A stretch of 50,465 nt of DNA from UBA4951 sp963616935 (GCA_963616935.1 CAVEMS010000007.1:1-50465); one strand, 5' to 3'. Positions 1 to 9,050 are shown, counted from the first letter of the stretch. Translations and numbers: made by a program. Notes: generated from the sequence alone by a model not told the origin.

Positions 1-32
1 AACAGCGCGCCGCCGGGCTTTTTCTTTTATGG

Positions 33-54
33 GCCCCCATGAGGGGGCTTTTTT
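33..54 (+). terminator. Rho-independent terminator of an upstream gene
   Basis: A perfect 6-bp GC stem (33-38 with 43-48) with loop ATGA is followed by a run of six T on the plus strand. It ends a plus-strand transcript whose gene lies before the window. The reverse complement has no U-run, so it is not bidirectional. Confidence 0.8.
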
Positions 55-117
55 CGTGCCTCAACAAACGAAAGAAAAATACATAGGTTTTTTACAAAGG
101 ACGGCATTTTGTAGTGA

Positions 118-149
118 TTGTATGCGTATTGTCGCTAAATCTATATAAT
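118..149 (+). promoter_or_regulatory. Putative promoter of the yloU-fakA operon
   Basis: A perfect TATAAT stands at 144-149, about 55 nt before the yloU start. The best -35 candidate, TTGTAT at 118-123, is 20 bp away, which is longer than usual, so only the -10 is well supported. No strong Shine-Dalgarno precedes the ATG at 205. Confidence 0.45.
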
Positions 150-204
150 TTGAAAAACGACATTATAAGTAGGATAATTAATAGGCTCTTTTTTAGAGTA
201 ACCT

Positions 205-564
205 ATGACTATCAATCAGAAAACGCAATATGGGAACATCGCCATCACTGATGAGGCCGTCGCCTCTCTTTCTGGCGAGGCCGCAGCCGAATGTTATGGC
301 GTCGTCGGCTTAGTGGAGCCGAATGCTTCGACGGCGTACATTCGTGAGCTTTTAAGAAAAGAAGATTACGTGAAGGGCGTTCATACCAAGAAAACTAAAT
401 CCGGCTATGCGGTCGATGTTTATTTGGTCGTCGCCTATGGCGTCAAGATCACCGAAGTCATTCAAGAGGTGCAAAAGCGCGTCTCTTATGTCCTTAAGAA
501 AGCCTTCGGACTCAAAAAAATCGAAGTTAATGTCCTTTTGCAGCAAATAAAGGAAATCCAATGA
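205..564 (+). CDS. yloU: Asp23/Gls24-family envelope stress protein (YloU-like)
   Basis: This 119-residue soluble protein starts with the typical Asp23 pattern (YGNIAITDEAVASLSGEAA) and continues with the family core around residues 30-110 (GVVGLVE, then VDVYLVVAYGVKITEVIQEVQKRV). Asp23-family proteins are small cytoplasmic or membrane-associated factors linked to envelope stress and cell-surface homeostasis; the exact biochemical role is unknown. It overlaps the fatty-acid kinase gene by 4 nt (ATGA), the yloU-yloV arrangement of Firmicutes, which supports the assignment and translational coupling. In many Firmicutes rpmB lies divergently upstream; the visible upstream sequence instead shows a plus-strand terminator. 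Confidence 0.9.
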   Translation: MTINQKTQYGNIAITDEAVASLSGEAAAECYGVVGLVEPNASTAYIRELLRKEDYVKGVHTKKTKSGYAVDVYLVVAYGVKITEVIQEVQKRVSYVLKKAFGLKKIEVNVLLQQIKEIQ

Positions 565-2291
565 AAAAACAATCTATGAAAACTATCAACGGCCAAGAGC
601 TTAAGCACCTTTTCCTTTCCGGGGCCAACAATCTATATAACCATTATCCGGAAATCGATCAATTGAATGTCTTCCCAGTGCCAGATGGCGATACCGGAAT
701 GAACATGAACCTCACTTTGACTAGTGGCGCTAAGGAAATCCAAAACAGGAACGATAACGATGTCGCGACTATCTCCGCAAGCTTTAGCCGCGGGTTATTG
801 ATGGGCGCTAGAGGCAATAGCGGAGTCATCGCCTCTCAGATATTCAAAGGCTTCTCCATCGCTTGCGAAGGAAAAGAGAAACTGAACGTCAAGGATTTGG
901 CTGCCGCATTCGCGCAAGCTAAAACCACGGCCTATAAAGCGGTCATGCGTCCTGTGGAAGGAACGATATTGACTGTCATTAGGGAATCTAGCGAAGCGCT
1001 TAAAGAAGAAGTCCAAAAGAAGCAAATGTCGATAGAATCAGCGTTTGCTTTCCTTCTTAAAGAAGCGAAGAAGTCCCTTGAACATACACCTGACTTGCTA
1101 CCTGTCCTAAAAGAAGTTGGCGTCGTCGATTCGGGCGGCGCTGGATTATGCGTCGTAATCGAAGGAATGTCGCTTGCGCTAAATGGCAAATTCGTCGAAA
1201 GAAACGAGAATATGGCGGAAGGGGAATCCTCTTCCTCCGTCTTATCTTCTCCCTATGCTGGTGCCAAGCTATCAGAAGGCGAAGAAGGATACGGCTATTG
1301 CACGCAGTTCATTTTGCGTATTGGTAAGCCAGAAGACGGCAAGAAGCCTTTTGTTGAGAAGAAATTCTCGAATTTCCTAAATTCCCATGGTAATAGCGTC
1401 GTCCTCGTCCGCGACGACGATATCGTCAAAGTCCATGTCCATACCTTGCAACCTGGTTCAATGCTCAATTATGCGCAAAACTACGGGGAATTCTTAACGA
1501 TTACGATCGAGAATATGAGCGAAGAGCATAATAATATCTCCCATGGCGATGTGGCGACCGATATGGAAAGCAACATCAAGCGAGCCAAAGAGACGAAAAA
1601 AGACGATGGACCGAAGAAAGAATTCGGACTTATCGCCGTGAGTTCTGGCGAAGGGCTAGACGAGATGTTCAAAGAGCTTGGCGTCGATGAGATAGTGTCC
1701 GGCGGCCAAACGATGAATCCTTCGACCGAAGATTTCGTCAGAGCCATCGAGAAAGTGAATGCCAAGAACATCCTTATCCTTCCGAATAACGGAAACATAA
1801 TAATGGCAGCGAAGCAGGCATCGGAAGTGCCGTTGTCATCGGATGATACGACGGTTTCCGTGATCCCTAGCAAAACAATACCGCAAGGAATATCCGCGTT
1901 AACGCAATTTGGCGAGGATATGTCGAAGGATGAGAACGTCGAGATGATGACGGAAGCCTTAGGGAATGTCCTTTCCGGTTCGATAACCTATGCCATAAAA
2001 GACACCGATATCGATGGCGTCCATATCACCAAAGACTATTACATGGCGATGAAGGACGACAAAGAGATACTCGCCTGCGTCAAAAATAAGAAAGAGGCGT
2101 TGCTAGTCTTGCTTGACGACTTCGCTTCGAGTGGCGAAAAAGCGATGTTCACCGTGTTACTAGGGAAGGATATAACCAAAAAGGAAGAAGAATCCCTTTC
2201 GGAAGAATTGCCAAAGAGATATCCTTCCGCCGACTTCCTGATTAGGCGCGGCGATCAAAATGTCTACAGTTTCCTTGTCGGCGCCGAGTAA
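561..2291 (+). CDS. fakA: DAK2-domain fatty-acid kinase subunit (FakA/YloV-like)
   Basis: The 576-residue protein has an N-terminal DhaL/DAK2 nucleotide-binding domain, with the ADP/Mg signature NVFPVPDGDTGMNM at about residues 36-49, LLMGARGNSGVIASQ near 79-93 and DSGGAGL near 190. A middle domain and a C-terminal DegV-like half follow, as in FakA. FakA phosphorylates fatty acids presented by FakB lipid-binding proteins, feeding exogenous fatty acids into PlsX/PlsY phospholipid synthesis; plsX lies about 2.4 kb downstream. The length matches the family (about 550 residues). The ATG overlaps the yloU stop. A hairpin terminator begins inside the last codons. No FakB gene is in the window. Confidence 0.93.
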   Translation: MKKQSMKTINGQELKHLFLSGANNLYNHYPEIDQLNVFPVPDGDTGMNMNLTLTSGAKEIQNRNDNDVATISASFSRGLLMGARGNSGVIASQIFKGFSIACEGKEKLNVKDLAAAFAQAKTTAYKAVMRPVEGTILTVIRESSEALKEEVQKKQMSIESAFAFLLKEAKKSLEHTPDLLPVLKEVGVVDSGGAGLCVVIEGMSLALNGKFVERNENMAEGESSSSVLSSPYAGAKLSEGEEGYGYCTQFILRIGKPEDGKKPFVEKKFSNFLNSHGNSVVLVRDDDIVKVHVHTLQPGSMLNYAQNYGEFLTITIENMSEEHNNISHGDVATDMESNIKRAKETKKDDGPKKEFGLIAVSSGEGLDEMFKELGVDEIVSGGQTMNPSTEDFVRAIEKVNAKNILILPNNGNIIMAAKQASEVPLSSDDTTVSVIPSKTIPQGISALTQFGEDMSKDENVEMMTEALGNVLSGSITYAIKDTDIDGVHITKDYYMAMKDDKEILACVKNKKEALLVLLDDFASSGEKAMFTVLLGKDITKKEEESLSEELPKRYPSADFLIRRGDQNVYSFLVGAE

Positions 2292-2304
2292 TCGGCGTCT
2301 TTTT
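2282..2304 (+). terminator. Terminator after fakA, overlapping its stop codon
   Basis: CGCCGA (2282-2287), loop GTAA containing the stop codon, TCGGCG (2292-2297), then a T-rich run. The 6-bp stem is short but GC-rich. It separates the fakA transcript from recG, which has its own -10-like sequence. Confidence 0.6.
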
Positions 2305-2327
2305 GTTATAGAATATAGTCGATATCC

Positions 2328-4316
2328 ATGGTCCTTTCTCGTTCCAAAAACGTCAGCGAATCCCTCTCTCTTCTTGGCATCGAAACGCCGTTAGACGTCT
2401 TAGAGCACTTGCCTAGGCGCTTCGAATCTTTTTTCTATACGCCAAGCAAGCGTGGGAATTATCAGGATAAGGAAAGAATCGTGGCGTTAGGGAAGATAAG
2501 GGGAACGCCGAAAACCCTGCGTTTCTCGAATAGATCGATTTCCCGTTTCTATTTTGAGACGGTGTTAGGAGAAACCTTTATCGTCGAGGCCTGGAATAGG
2601 CCATACCTCTCTAAAAGCGTATCTCTTGACGAGTTATACACAATCAGTGGCTCTTTCGATTTGAAGAGACGTAGCTTATCCATGCTAAACATCTATAAAG
2701 GGGAGATAAAGAAAGAAGAGGCGCTACGCCCAATATATCGTCTCCCGGAATCTCTATCGAACGCGACATTCCGAAGCATCGTGATGAAGTGCCTAAAAGA
2801 ACTCGAGGGGAAAATAGAAAACGTCATCCCTTCGTATCTCATGGCGAAATACCGCTTGATAGATAGGGGAACGGCCTTCAAATATGCGCATTTCCCAAAG
2901 AACGACGAAGAACTTAGACAAGCGATGCGGCTATTCAAATACGAAGAGGCTTTGACTTTCGAGCTTAGGACGGAGATGGTCCGCTTAGCCAATAAGAACC
3001 TAATCAAAAAGAAGAGGAATGCGGTGCCAATGGATAAATTCGAGGCATTCGTCTCCTCTTTGCCTTATAAGCTCACCGACGATCAAAGACGGGCGATTGA
3101 CGAAGCCCTTTCGGATATGGATGGCGAGCATCTTATGTATCGATTGCTCGAAGGCGACGTCGGAAGTGGGAAAACGCTGGTGGCGAGCCTTTTGTGCTAC
3201 GCTTCATATCTAAGGGGAGAGCAAGCTGCCCTTATGGCTCCGACGGATGCGTTAGCAAGGCAACATTACGCCACTTTGAAGAAGCTTTTTTCTGGCACTA
3301 AAGCGAACATAGTCTTGCTTCTTGGGGCAATGAGCGGAGTCGATAAGAGACTTGCTATGAACGATGCGGAAGATGGGACTGGCGATATCTTCGTCGGCAC
3401 CCACTCCCTCTTCTCCAAAAACGTCAGATATTCGAATCTTGGCTTAGCGGTTATCGATGAGCAGCACAAATTCGGCGTGAACCAAAGGACGATGCTTCTC
3501 GATAAGGGAGAACATACCGATCTGCTTATGATGAGCGCCACCCCGATTCCTAGGACCTTAACGATGACGATTTACGGCGATATGGACGTTTCTATCCTTC
3601 ATTCCTTCCCATTCGGCAAGAGAAGCGTGAAAGTCATAAATGCCAAAACACCAAAAGAACTAAGCGAAAGCATCTCCCGAAGTTTGCTTAATGGAAAGCG
3701 AATCTATGTGGTGGTGCCGGAAATCGAGCCGAAGGAAGAAAAGAAGAACGCTTCCGTGAAGGAAGTATATGCGCAATATAAGAAGGTGTATGGCGAGCGT
3801 GTCACGATGATGCATGGCGCGATGGACGAAGAGTCGAAAAAGGTCGCGATGATTGCCTTCACTAGTGGGCTATGCCCGATATTGGTGGCGACTTCTTTGA
3901 TCGAGGTTGGAGTCGATGTCCCAAGCGCCAATCTCATGATCATCTATCGTCCATCGAATTTCTCATTATCAAGTCTCCATCAGCTTAGGGGAAGGATCGG
4001 ACGTGATGGAAGCGATGCGCTTTGCTATTTGGTCCCCGAAAAGGGACTTAGCGAAGAAGCAGAGAGGAAATTAGAGGTTTTTGCCAAGGAAGAGGATGGC
4101 TTCAAAATCGCGGAAGAGGATTTGAAACTACGCGGTCCTGGAGAAATAGGCGGCACCCGTCAAAGTGGGCTCCCAGAATTCAATTATGCAAACATAATCG
4201 ACGATTTCCGCGTTTTCGAGGCAGCTAGGGAAGACGCCAAGGAGATGCTTAACGACATAAGTAAGAAAGAGATTGCGCTTCGCTTGGCGGATATGTCGCA
4301 AAAGTATCGTTCATAA
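2328..4316 (+). CDS. recG: ATP-dependent DNA helicase RecG
   Basis: The 662 residues match RecG in length (about 680). The N-terminal part is the wedge/OB region that binds branched DNA. Helicase motifs follow: Walker A LLEGDVGSGKT at about 273-283, the DEQH box (AVIDEQHKFGV) at about 373-383, MSATPIPRTLT near 404 and motif VI LRGRIGRDG near 552. RecG remodels stalled replication forks and Holliday junctions. The ATG is 8 nt after a TATAGT (2314-2319) and has no Shine-Dalgarno, so the mRNA may be leaderless. The yloU-fakA-recG-plsX order is that of Firmicutes. Confidence 0.97.
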   Translation: MVLSRSKNVSESLSLLGIETPLDVLEHLPRRFESFFYTPSKRGNYQDKERIVALGKIRGTPKTLRFSNRSISRFYFETVLGETFIVEAWNRPYLSKSVSLDELYTISGSFDLKRRSLSMLNIYKGEIKKEEALRPIYRLPESLSNATFRSIVMKCLKELEGKIENVIPSYLMAKYRLIDRGTAFKYAHFPKNDEELRQAMRLFKYEEALTFELRTEMVRLANKNLIKKKRNAVPMDKFEAFVSSLPYKLTDDQRRAIDEALSDMDGEHLMYRLLEGDVGSGKTLVASLLCYASYLRGEQAALMAPTDALARQHYATLKKLFSGTKANIVLLLGAMSGVDKRLAMNDAEDGTGDIFVGTHSLFSKNVRYSNLGLAVIDEQHKFGVNQRTMLLDKGEHTDLLMMSATPIPRTLTMTIYGDMDVSILHSFPFGKRSVKVINAKTPKELSESISRSLLNGKRIYVVVPEIEPKEEKKNASVKEVYAQYKKVYGERVTMMHGAMDEESKKVAMIAFTSGLCPILVATSLIEVGVDVPSANLMIIYRPSNFSLSSLHQLRGRIGRDGSDALCYLVPEKGLSEEAERKLEVFAKEEDGFKIAEEDLKLRGPGEIGGTRQSGLPEFNYANIIDDFRVFEAAREDAKEMLNDISKKEIALRLADMSQKYRS

Positions 4317-4646
4317 GATTCGTCGATCACAAGCGTTTTGCGTGGAGCATTTTTTGCTGCGGTTCGTTTTCGGCTATGCTTTATTTTAAACGAAGGAAAA
4401 CAGCCTTCCATGCTATAATAAAAGCAATTAAATAAATGCTTTGGCGGTAGCTATGTATGTCTTTAAAATTAGACGATCTTGAGACGTTTAAAAAAACACA
4501 GAAACAATGTTTCTGTGTCTATGGGCATCGTTTCCTCACCGTTTTTCGAAATCCGCTTTGGCTTTAGATGAAGCACATTACATCAACATATCTATGTTTC
4601 TAGTAAATAAAGCCCACTTTGATTAAAATAACGTCGAGGTTTTTCT
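4317..4646. promoter_or_regulatory. recG-plsX intergenic region: extended -10 promoter and a minus-strand hairpin
   Basis: This 330-nt gap has no convincing ORF; rpmF, sometimes found before plsX, was looked for and not seen. A clear extended -10 (TG, one base, TATAAT) at 4411-4419 faces plsX and would give a leader of about 220 nt. Inside that leader a perfect 10-bp stem (4496-4505 with 4509-4518, loop AAT) is preceded by an A-run at 4491-4496. Read on the minus strand it is a hairpin plus U-run, like a terminator of an antisense RNA. No FapR-like operator was recognised. Confidence 0.5.
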
Positions 4647-5630
4647 ATGAAAAAAATCGTGATTGACATGTTAGGCGGAGATAAGGGCTTGGATAGCTCA
4701 ATCCCAGCCGTTAAAGAGTTTCATTCCAAATATCCGGATACCGAGCTCGTTCTTTCTGGTCCTGCCGCAAAGCTCAACGATTTTCCTTATGCGACGATAA
4801 TCGACGCGAAAGAGGCTGTGCCGATGGAATGCGGCGCGCTTGAGGTGCTTAGACATAAGGAAAGCTCGCTTATGAAGGCGCTCGCCTATATGAAGGAAAA
4901 CAAAACCGATGGCATCGTGAGCGCGGGCTCGACCGGCGCTTTCTTGTCGGCTGCTACGATCACCCTCAAAAAGCTCCCTGGGATACTTAGGCCGGCTTTG
5001 GTGACCGCTTTCCCACGTTTAAATGAGCAGGGCGGCCATATCGCGATGCTTGACGTTGGGGCAAGCAACGAAAACACGGCGGAAGAGTTGGTCCAATTTG
5101 CTTTAATGGGCTCGCTATATAGCCAAATCGTTTTCGGAGTGAAGGAGCCGAAAGTCCGTTTGCTTAGCAATGGTTCGGAAGAAGGGAAAGGCTCGCCCGT
5201 CGGCAAAGAGGCCTACAAACTGCTTAAAGGCGATAAAAACATCAATTTCGCCGGCAACGTCGAAGGAAACGCTATCCTCACCGGCGATTCCGATGTCGTC
5301 GTAAGCGATGGCTATTCAGGGAATATCATGCTCAAAACGACGGAAGGCACCGCGAAAGGGATGGGAAAACTCCTAAAGAAAGCGTTCAAACGCAATCTTC
5401 TTAGCAAAATCGGATATCTTTTCTCGAAAAAGGGAATCGATGAGATGAAAGACACGATGAATCCCAAAAAGGTTGGCGGCGCATTATTAATTGGCATTAA
5501 CGGTTTGGCCGTCAAAGCCCACGGGAATAGCGACTCAACGGCTTTCTTCCATGCGCTTGAGCTTATGGAGAAACTGGCCGAAGGCGATATCCTTTCGAAA
5601 CTCGAAAAAGGACTAAAGAAAGACGAATAA
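4647..5630 (+). CDS. plsX: Phosphate acyltransferase PlsX
   Basis: This 327-residue PlsX begins with the family signature (KIVIDMLGGDKG; usually DAMGGD) and keeps SAGSTGAFLSAATITL near residue 92 and GNSDSTAFFHAL near 292. PlsX makes acyl-phosphate from acyl-ACP, or uses acyl-phosphate from the Fak kinase route, for PlsY. A GTCGAGGT ribosome-binding site precedes the ATG. The stop is followed after one base by rnc, so the two are co-translated. The acpP and fab genes that usually follow plsX in Bacilli are absent here; together with fakA upstream this is compatible with a cell relying on exogenous fatty acids. Confidence 0.95.
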   Translation: MKKIVIDMLGGDKGLDSSIPAVKEFHSKYPDTELVLSGPAAKLNDFPYATIIDAKEAVPMECGALEVLRHKESSLMKALAYMKENKTDGIVSAGSTGAFLSAATITLKKLPGILRPALVTAFPRLNEQGGHIAMLDVGASNENTAEELVQFALMGSLYSQIVFGVKEPKVRLLSNGSEEGKGSPVGKEAYKLLKGDKNINFAGNVEGNAILTGDSDVVVSDGYSGNIMLKTTEGTAKGMGKLLKKAFKRNLLSKIGYLFSKKGIDEMKDTMNPKKVGGALLIGINGLAVKAHGNSDSTAFFHALELMEKLAEGDILSKLEKGLKKDE

Positions 5631-5631
5631 A

Positions 5632-6342
5632 ATGAAAAACGTCGAGGAATTGCTTAAAAAACTCAACATTTCGGCTAGAGACATCCCTCTATATGAGGAG
5701 GCTCTCACCCATAGTTCCTATAATGCGACGGCCGGAACGAAGCACAAGGATTACGAGAGACTTGAGTTTTTAGGCGACTCCTTAGTCGGATTCGTCACAA
5801 GCGAGCTCTGCTTTTGCTATCATCCAGAGATGCAACAAGGCGATTTGTCGCAACTAAAATCCCAATTCATCCGCACCGAAAGCGAAGCCTCCTTGGCCCT
5901 TTCTCTTGGCCTAGGCGATTATGTCCGGGTTGGGAATTCCTTTTCTGGCGAAGTCAATGGATCGGACAGGATCCTCGAAGATGTCTTTGAGTCGTTTATC
6001 GGCGCTTTAATCCTCGATCAAGGCAGGGAATTCGCTTACTCATTCGTTAGGAATCTCTTCGAAGAAGCGATAAAGAATGGCCGCGTGTTATCTAGCGAAA
6101 ACCCCAAAAGCGAGCTTCAAGAGGCCGTTCAAGCGGAATACAAGGAAGCCGTCGATTATCGCCTTCTTCGAGATGATGGCTATAAAAGTGGCGATAAACG
6201 CTATACCGTCGGCGTTTTCTTCGAAGGTCTTGAATTAGGAAGAGGCATTGGGCGAAGCAAAAAAGCGGCTGAAACCGAAGCAGCGCGCGACGCTTTGATG
6301 AAAAACGCTACGAGCACACTTAGCGAGAAACTAAAGAAATGA
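5632..6342 (+). CDS. rnc: Ribonuclease III
   Basis: The 236-residue enzyme has the RNase III signature ERLEFLGDSLVGF at about residues 42-54 (acidic catalytic residues E45 and D49) and the second acidic cluster EDVFESFIGAL near 115. A C-terminal double-stranded RNA-binding domain (NPKSELQEAVQ onward, residues 160-230) follows. It cleaves dsRNA during rRNA maturation and mRNA decay. It sits one base after plsX and 7 nt before ftsY. In Bacilli smc normally lies between rnc and ftsY; here there is no room for it. Confidence 0.96.
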   Translation: MKNVEELLKKLNISARDIPLYEEALTHSSYNATAGTKHKDYERLEFLGDSLVGFVTSELCFCYHPEMQQGDLSQLKSQFIRTESEASLALSLGLGDYVRVGNSFSGEVNGSDRILEDVFESFIGALILDQGREFAYSFVRNLFEEAIKNGRVLSSENPKSELQEAVQAEYKEAVDYRLLRDDGYKSGDKRYTVGVFFEGLELGRGIGRSKKAAETEAARDALMKNATSTLSEKLKK

Positions 6343-6349
6343 GGTAATT

Positions 6350-7342
6350 ATGGGTCTATTCGCCTTCTTGAAAGATAAGTTCTCGAAGAAAGAGAGCGAC
6401 GAGAAATCGAAAAAATACGAAGCGGGCTTGAAAAAATCCCGCGAGGCTTTCGCAAACAAACTCGAGGCCTTGTCCAAAAAATACGCGAAGGTGAACGAAG
6501 AATATTTCGAAAACCTCGAGCAAATCCTAATCGAAGCGGACGTCGGAGTTTCCTTGACGATAAGGATCGTCGAAGAATTGCTTGAGAAATCGAAAAAAGA
6601 GCATTTGGAGGATCCTAAGACGATCAACGAAGAACTAGTCGACATGATGTTCGTCGACTACGTCTCGCATGGCGAAGGGATAACGAATGAGATTTCTTTT
6701 TCCGAAAACGGTCCGACGGTTTTGTTAGTCGAAGGCGTTAATGGCGTTGGCAAGACCACCTCAATCGCGAAAATCGCCTACCGCTACATGAAACAAGGGA
6801 AGAAAGTATTGCTTGTGGCCGCCGATACTTTTAGAGCGGGAGCGACGGAGCAGCTATCGATCTGGGCGAAAAGGCTAGGTTGCCCAATCGTTACGGGAAA
6901 AGAAGGCGCCGATCCTGCCAGTGTTTGCTATGACGGCGTCAAATACGCGACTTCTAACCCCATAGACCTAGTGATCGTCGACACGGCTGGAAGGCTACAA
7001 AACAAAGCCAATCTGATGGATGAGCTATCCAAAATGAAGAGAATCCTTTCGAAGGGAATCGAAGGGGCGCCGCACGAGACGTTCCTTATAATCGACGCGA
7101 CGACTGGGCAAAACGGCGTCTCCCAAGCCAAAGCCTTTAAAGACGTAAGCGACATAACCGGAATCGTCATCACCAAGATGGATGGCACCTCAAAAGGCGG
7201 AATAATTCTCTCGATCCGCGACGAACTTGGCGTTCCCGTCCGTTTCATCGGCTTAGGAGAGAAGATGGAAGACCTCGAGGAATTCGACCTCGACGAATAT
7301 TTGAATGGGCTATTGCTTGGAGACAAGAAGAATGAAGGATAA
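6350..7342 (+). CDS. ftsY: Signal recognition particle receptor FtsY
   Basis: The 330-residue SRP GTPase has the NG domain motifs G1 GVNGVGKTTSIA (about 129-140), DTFRAGATEQL (about 161), G3 DTAGRLQ (about 210), G4 TKMDG (about 274) and the closing GLGEKMEDL. The first 20 residues are a short charged amphipathic stretch (FAFLKDKFSKKE) that probably contacts the membrane; there is no long acidic A domain. FtsY docks SRP-ribosome complexes at the Sec translocon. GAGGTAAT precedes the start. It overlaps ylxM by 11 nt, and ffh follows, so the SRP genes form one unit. Confidence 0.96.
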   Translation: MGLFAFLKDKFSKKESDEKSKKYEAGLKKSREAFANKLEALSKKYAKVNEEYFENLEQILIEADVGVSLTIRIVEELLEKSKKEHLEDPKTINEELVDMMFVDYVSHGEGITNEISFSENGPTVLLVEGVNGVGKTTSIAKIAYRYMKQGKKVLLVAADTFRAGATEQLSIWAKRLGCPIVTGKEGADPASVCYDGVKYATSNPIDLVIVDTAGRLQNKANLMDELSKMKRILSKGIEGAPHETFLIIDATTGQNGVSQAKAFKDVSDITGIVITKMDGTSKGGIILSIRDELGVPVRFIGLGEKMEDLEEFDLDEYLNGLLLGDKKNEG

Positions 7343-7673
7343 AGACCTTTTGTCGTCGAGGGAGGAGGCCCTTAAGCTATACGATGCCTATAAGCCCCTT
7401 TTAAGCGATGAAGCGGTGGACCGCTTCGAAGAGTATTATTGCGACGATCTCTCGCTAAGCGAGATCGCAGAGTCGCGTGGCGTCTCAAGAAGCGCCGTTT
7501 ACGATGGATTACATAAAACCCTAAAGAAAATGCTCGATTACGAGAAAAAGCTCGGACTTGTATCGAAACGCGAAAAAATCGACAAGCTCGTCGAAAGCTG
7601 CCAAAACGAGAAAGGCGAGAAAAGGGAAGAAGCCCTTAAGAAACTATGGGAGGTGTTAAAAGATGCCATTTGA
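7332..7673 (+). CDS. ylxM: YlxM-family putative helix-turn-helix protein associated with SRP
   Basis: The start is placed at the ATG at 7332, 11 nt inside ftsY, because a GGAG lies 9 nt upstream; this gives 113 residues. A central sigma-70 region-4-like helix-turn-helix is visible (LSLSEIAESRGVSRSAVYDGL), followed by a charged coiled-coil-like tail. YlxM/p13 proteins are encoded beside ffh in Firmicutes and modulate SRP in streptococci; DNA binding has not been clearly shown. Its stop lies within the ffh start region (11-nt overlap), so expression is coupled with ftsY and ffh. Confidence 0.9.
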   Translation: MKDKDLLSSREEALKLYDAYKPLLSDEAVDRFEEYYCDDLSLSEIAESRGVSRSAVYDGLHKTLKKMLDYEKKLGLVSKREKIDKLVESCQNEKGEKREEALKKLWEVLKDAI

Positions 7674-9003
7674 GTCTCTTAGCGACAAATTCAGCGCATT
7701 ATTCAAGAAGATGAGACGCGAAGACAAGCTTACCGAAAGCAATATGTCGGAAGCCCTTCGCGAGATTCGCATCGCACTTTTGGAAAGCGACGTCAATTAC
7801 AAAGTCGTCAAAGCCTTTACGGATGACGTTAAAGCGAAAGCCTTAGGCCAAGACGTCCTTTTAAGCGTCAATCCCGGCGAGCAGCTTACGAAGATATGCC
7901 ACGATGAGATGGTCTCGCTACTAGGAAGCGAGGAAACGAGCGTCAATCTTCCAAAAAACCAACTCGGAATCATAATGTTAGTCGGTCTCCAAGGCACTGG
8001 TAAGACGACGAGCGCAGGCAAACTCGCGTCTTTGTTCAAAGAAAAGGAACATAAGAAAGTGATGCTCGCTGGCTTAGACGTCTATCGTCCAGCCGCCATA
8101 GAGCAACTTGGAACCATCGCCAAGCAAATAGACGTCCCTCTTTTCGAAATGGGAACCGACGCGAATCCCGTCGAAGTGGCGAAAAAAGCCAAAGAGAGGG
8201 CTTTGGCGGAAGGATACGACATCCTTATCCTCGATACGGCAGGACGACTACAGATCGACTCCGCTTTAATGGATGAGCTAAAGAGCATCAACCACGAAGT
8301 CCATCCTGATGAAGTACTTTTGCTAGTCGACTCGATGTCCGGCCAAGAGGCAGTAAACGTCGCAAATGCTTTTAACCACGATCTTCGTCTCACCGGAATC
8401 ATTCTTTCCAAACTCGATGGCGACGCCAAAGGAGGCGCTGCATTATCGATCAAGTATATGACGGGATTACCGATAAAATATGCCGGCGTCGGCGAAAAAA
8501 TAAGCGATTTGACGGCTTTCCATCCCGATCGCATGGCTGATCGAATCTTAGGCATGGGAGACATCGTCTCGTTAGTCGAGAAGGCCCAAGAGGTGATGGA
8601 TGAGAAAGAGGCCAAGAAAGACGCCAAAAAGTTAATGGAGGGGGAGTTCACCCTCGAAGACCTCCTAAAGCAAATGAAGATGGTTCAGAAAATGGGAAAC
8701 TTGGGCGCAATCGCTTCCTTGATCCCCGGAATGCCAAAGCTCACGGATGAGCAAAAGGAAAGGGCAAGTAAGGAAATGACCTCCTTTGAAGCCATCATCA
8801 ATTCGATGACGCCTTATGAAAGAAGGCATCCGGAAATGCTTAAATTCTCCCATAAAAACAGAATCGCAAAAGGAAGCGGCAAGACAAACGCCGACATCAA
8901 CAGGGTGATCCGCAAATGGGAGCAATCCAAAGAAATGATGAAACAGATGAGCCGCTACTCGAAAGGCGGCAAGATTCCACCCGGATTTGGCGGGATGCGC
9001 TGA
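7663..9003 (+). CDS. ffh: Signal recognition particle protein Ffh
   Basis: The 446 residues match Ffh. The N domain is followed by the G domain: GLQGTGKTTSAG (about 107-118), LDTAGRLQ (about 189), SKLDGDAKGGAA (about 248). The C-terminal M domain, from about residue 300, is methionine-rich and carries FTLEDLLKQMKMVQKMG, IINSMTPYERRHPE and the SRP RNA-binding helix near KNRIAKGSG. Ffh recognises signal peptides on nascent chains and hands them to FtsY. GGGAGG lies upstream within ylxM. In most Firmicutes rpsP follows on the same strand; here a hairpin terminator and convergent trmD follow. No SRP RNA gene was found in the window. Confidence 0.97.
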   Translation: MPFESLSDKFSALFKKMRREDKLTESNMSEALREIRIALLESDVNYKVVKAFTDDVKAKALGQDVLLSVNPGEQLTKICHDEMVSLLGSEETSVNLPKNQLGIIMLVGLQGTGKTTSAGKLASLFKEKEHKKVMLAGLDVYRPAAIEQLGTIAKQIDVPLFEMGTDANPVEVAKKAKERALAEGYDILILDTAGRLQIDSALMDELKSINHEVHPDEVLLLVDSMSGQEAVNVANAFNHDLRLTGIILSKLDGDAKGGAALSIKYMTGLPIKYAGVGEKISDLTAFHPDRMADRILGMGDIVSLVEKAQEVMDEKEAKKDAKKLMEGEFTLEDLLKQMKMVQKMGNLGAIASLIPGMPKLTDEQKERASKEMTSFEAIINSMTPYERRHPEMLKFSHKNRIAKGSGKTNADINRVIRKWEQSKEMMKQMSRYSKGGKIPPGFGGMR

Positions 9004-9016
9004 TTCGCTTAATGAA

Positions 9017-9050
9017 AAGTCGTCCATTCCGATGGACGACTTATTTGTTT
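9017..9050 (+). terminator. Terminator between convergent ffh and trmD
   Basis: A perfect 11-bp stem (9017-9027 with 9032-9042, loop TCCG) is followed by a T-rich tract on the plus strand. The minus-strand read-out has a shorter U-rich stretch, so it may serve both genes. The right arm overlaps the trmD stop codon at 9041-9043. Confidence 0.8.

Noticed and set aside
4420..4640. rpmF (L32) gene before plsX
   Set aside because: No reading frame with the L32 pattern (AVPKRRTSK or zinc cysteines) exists there.
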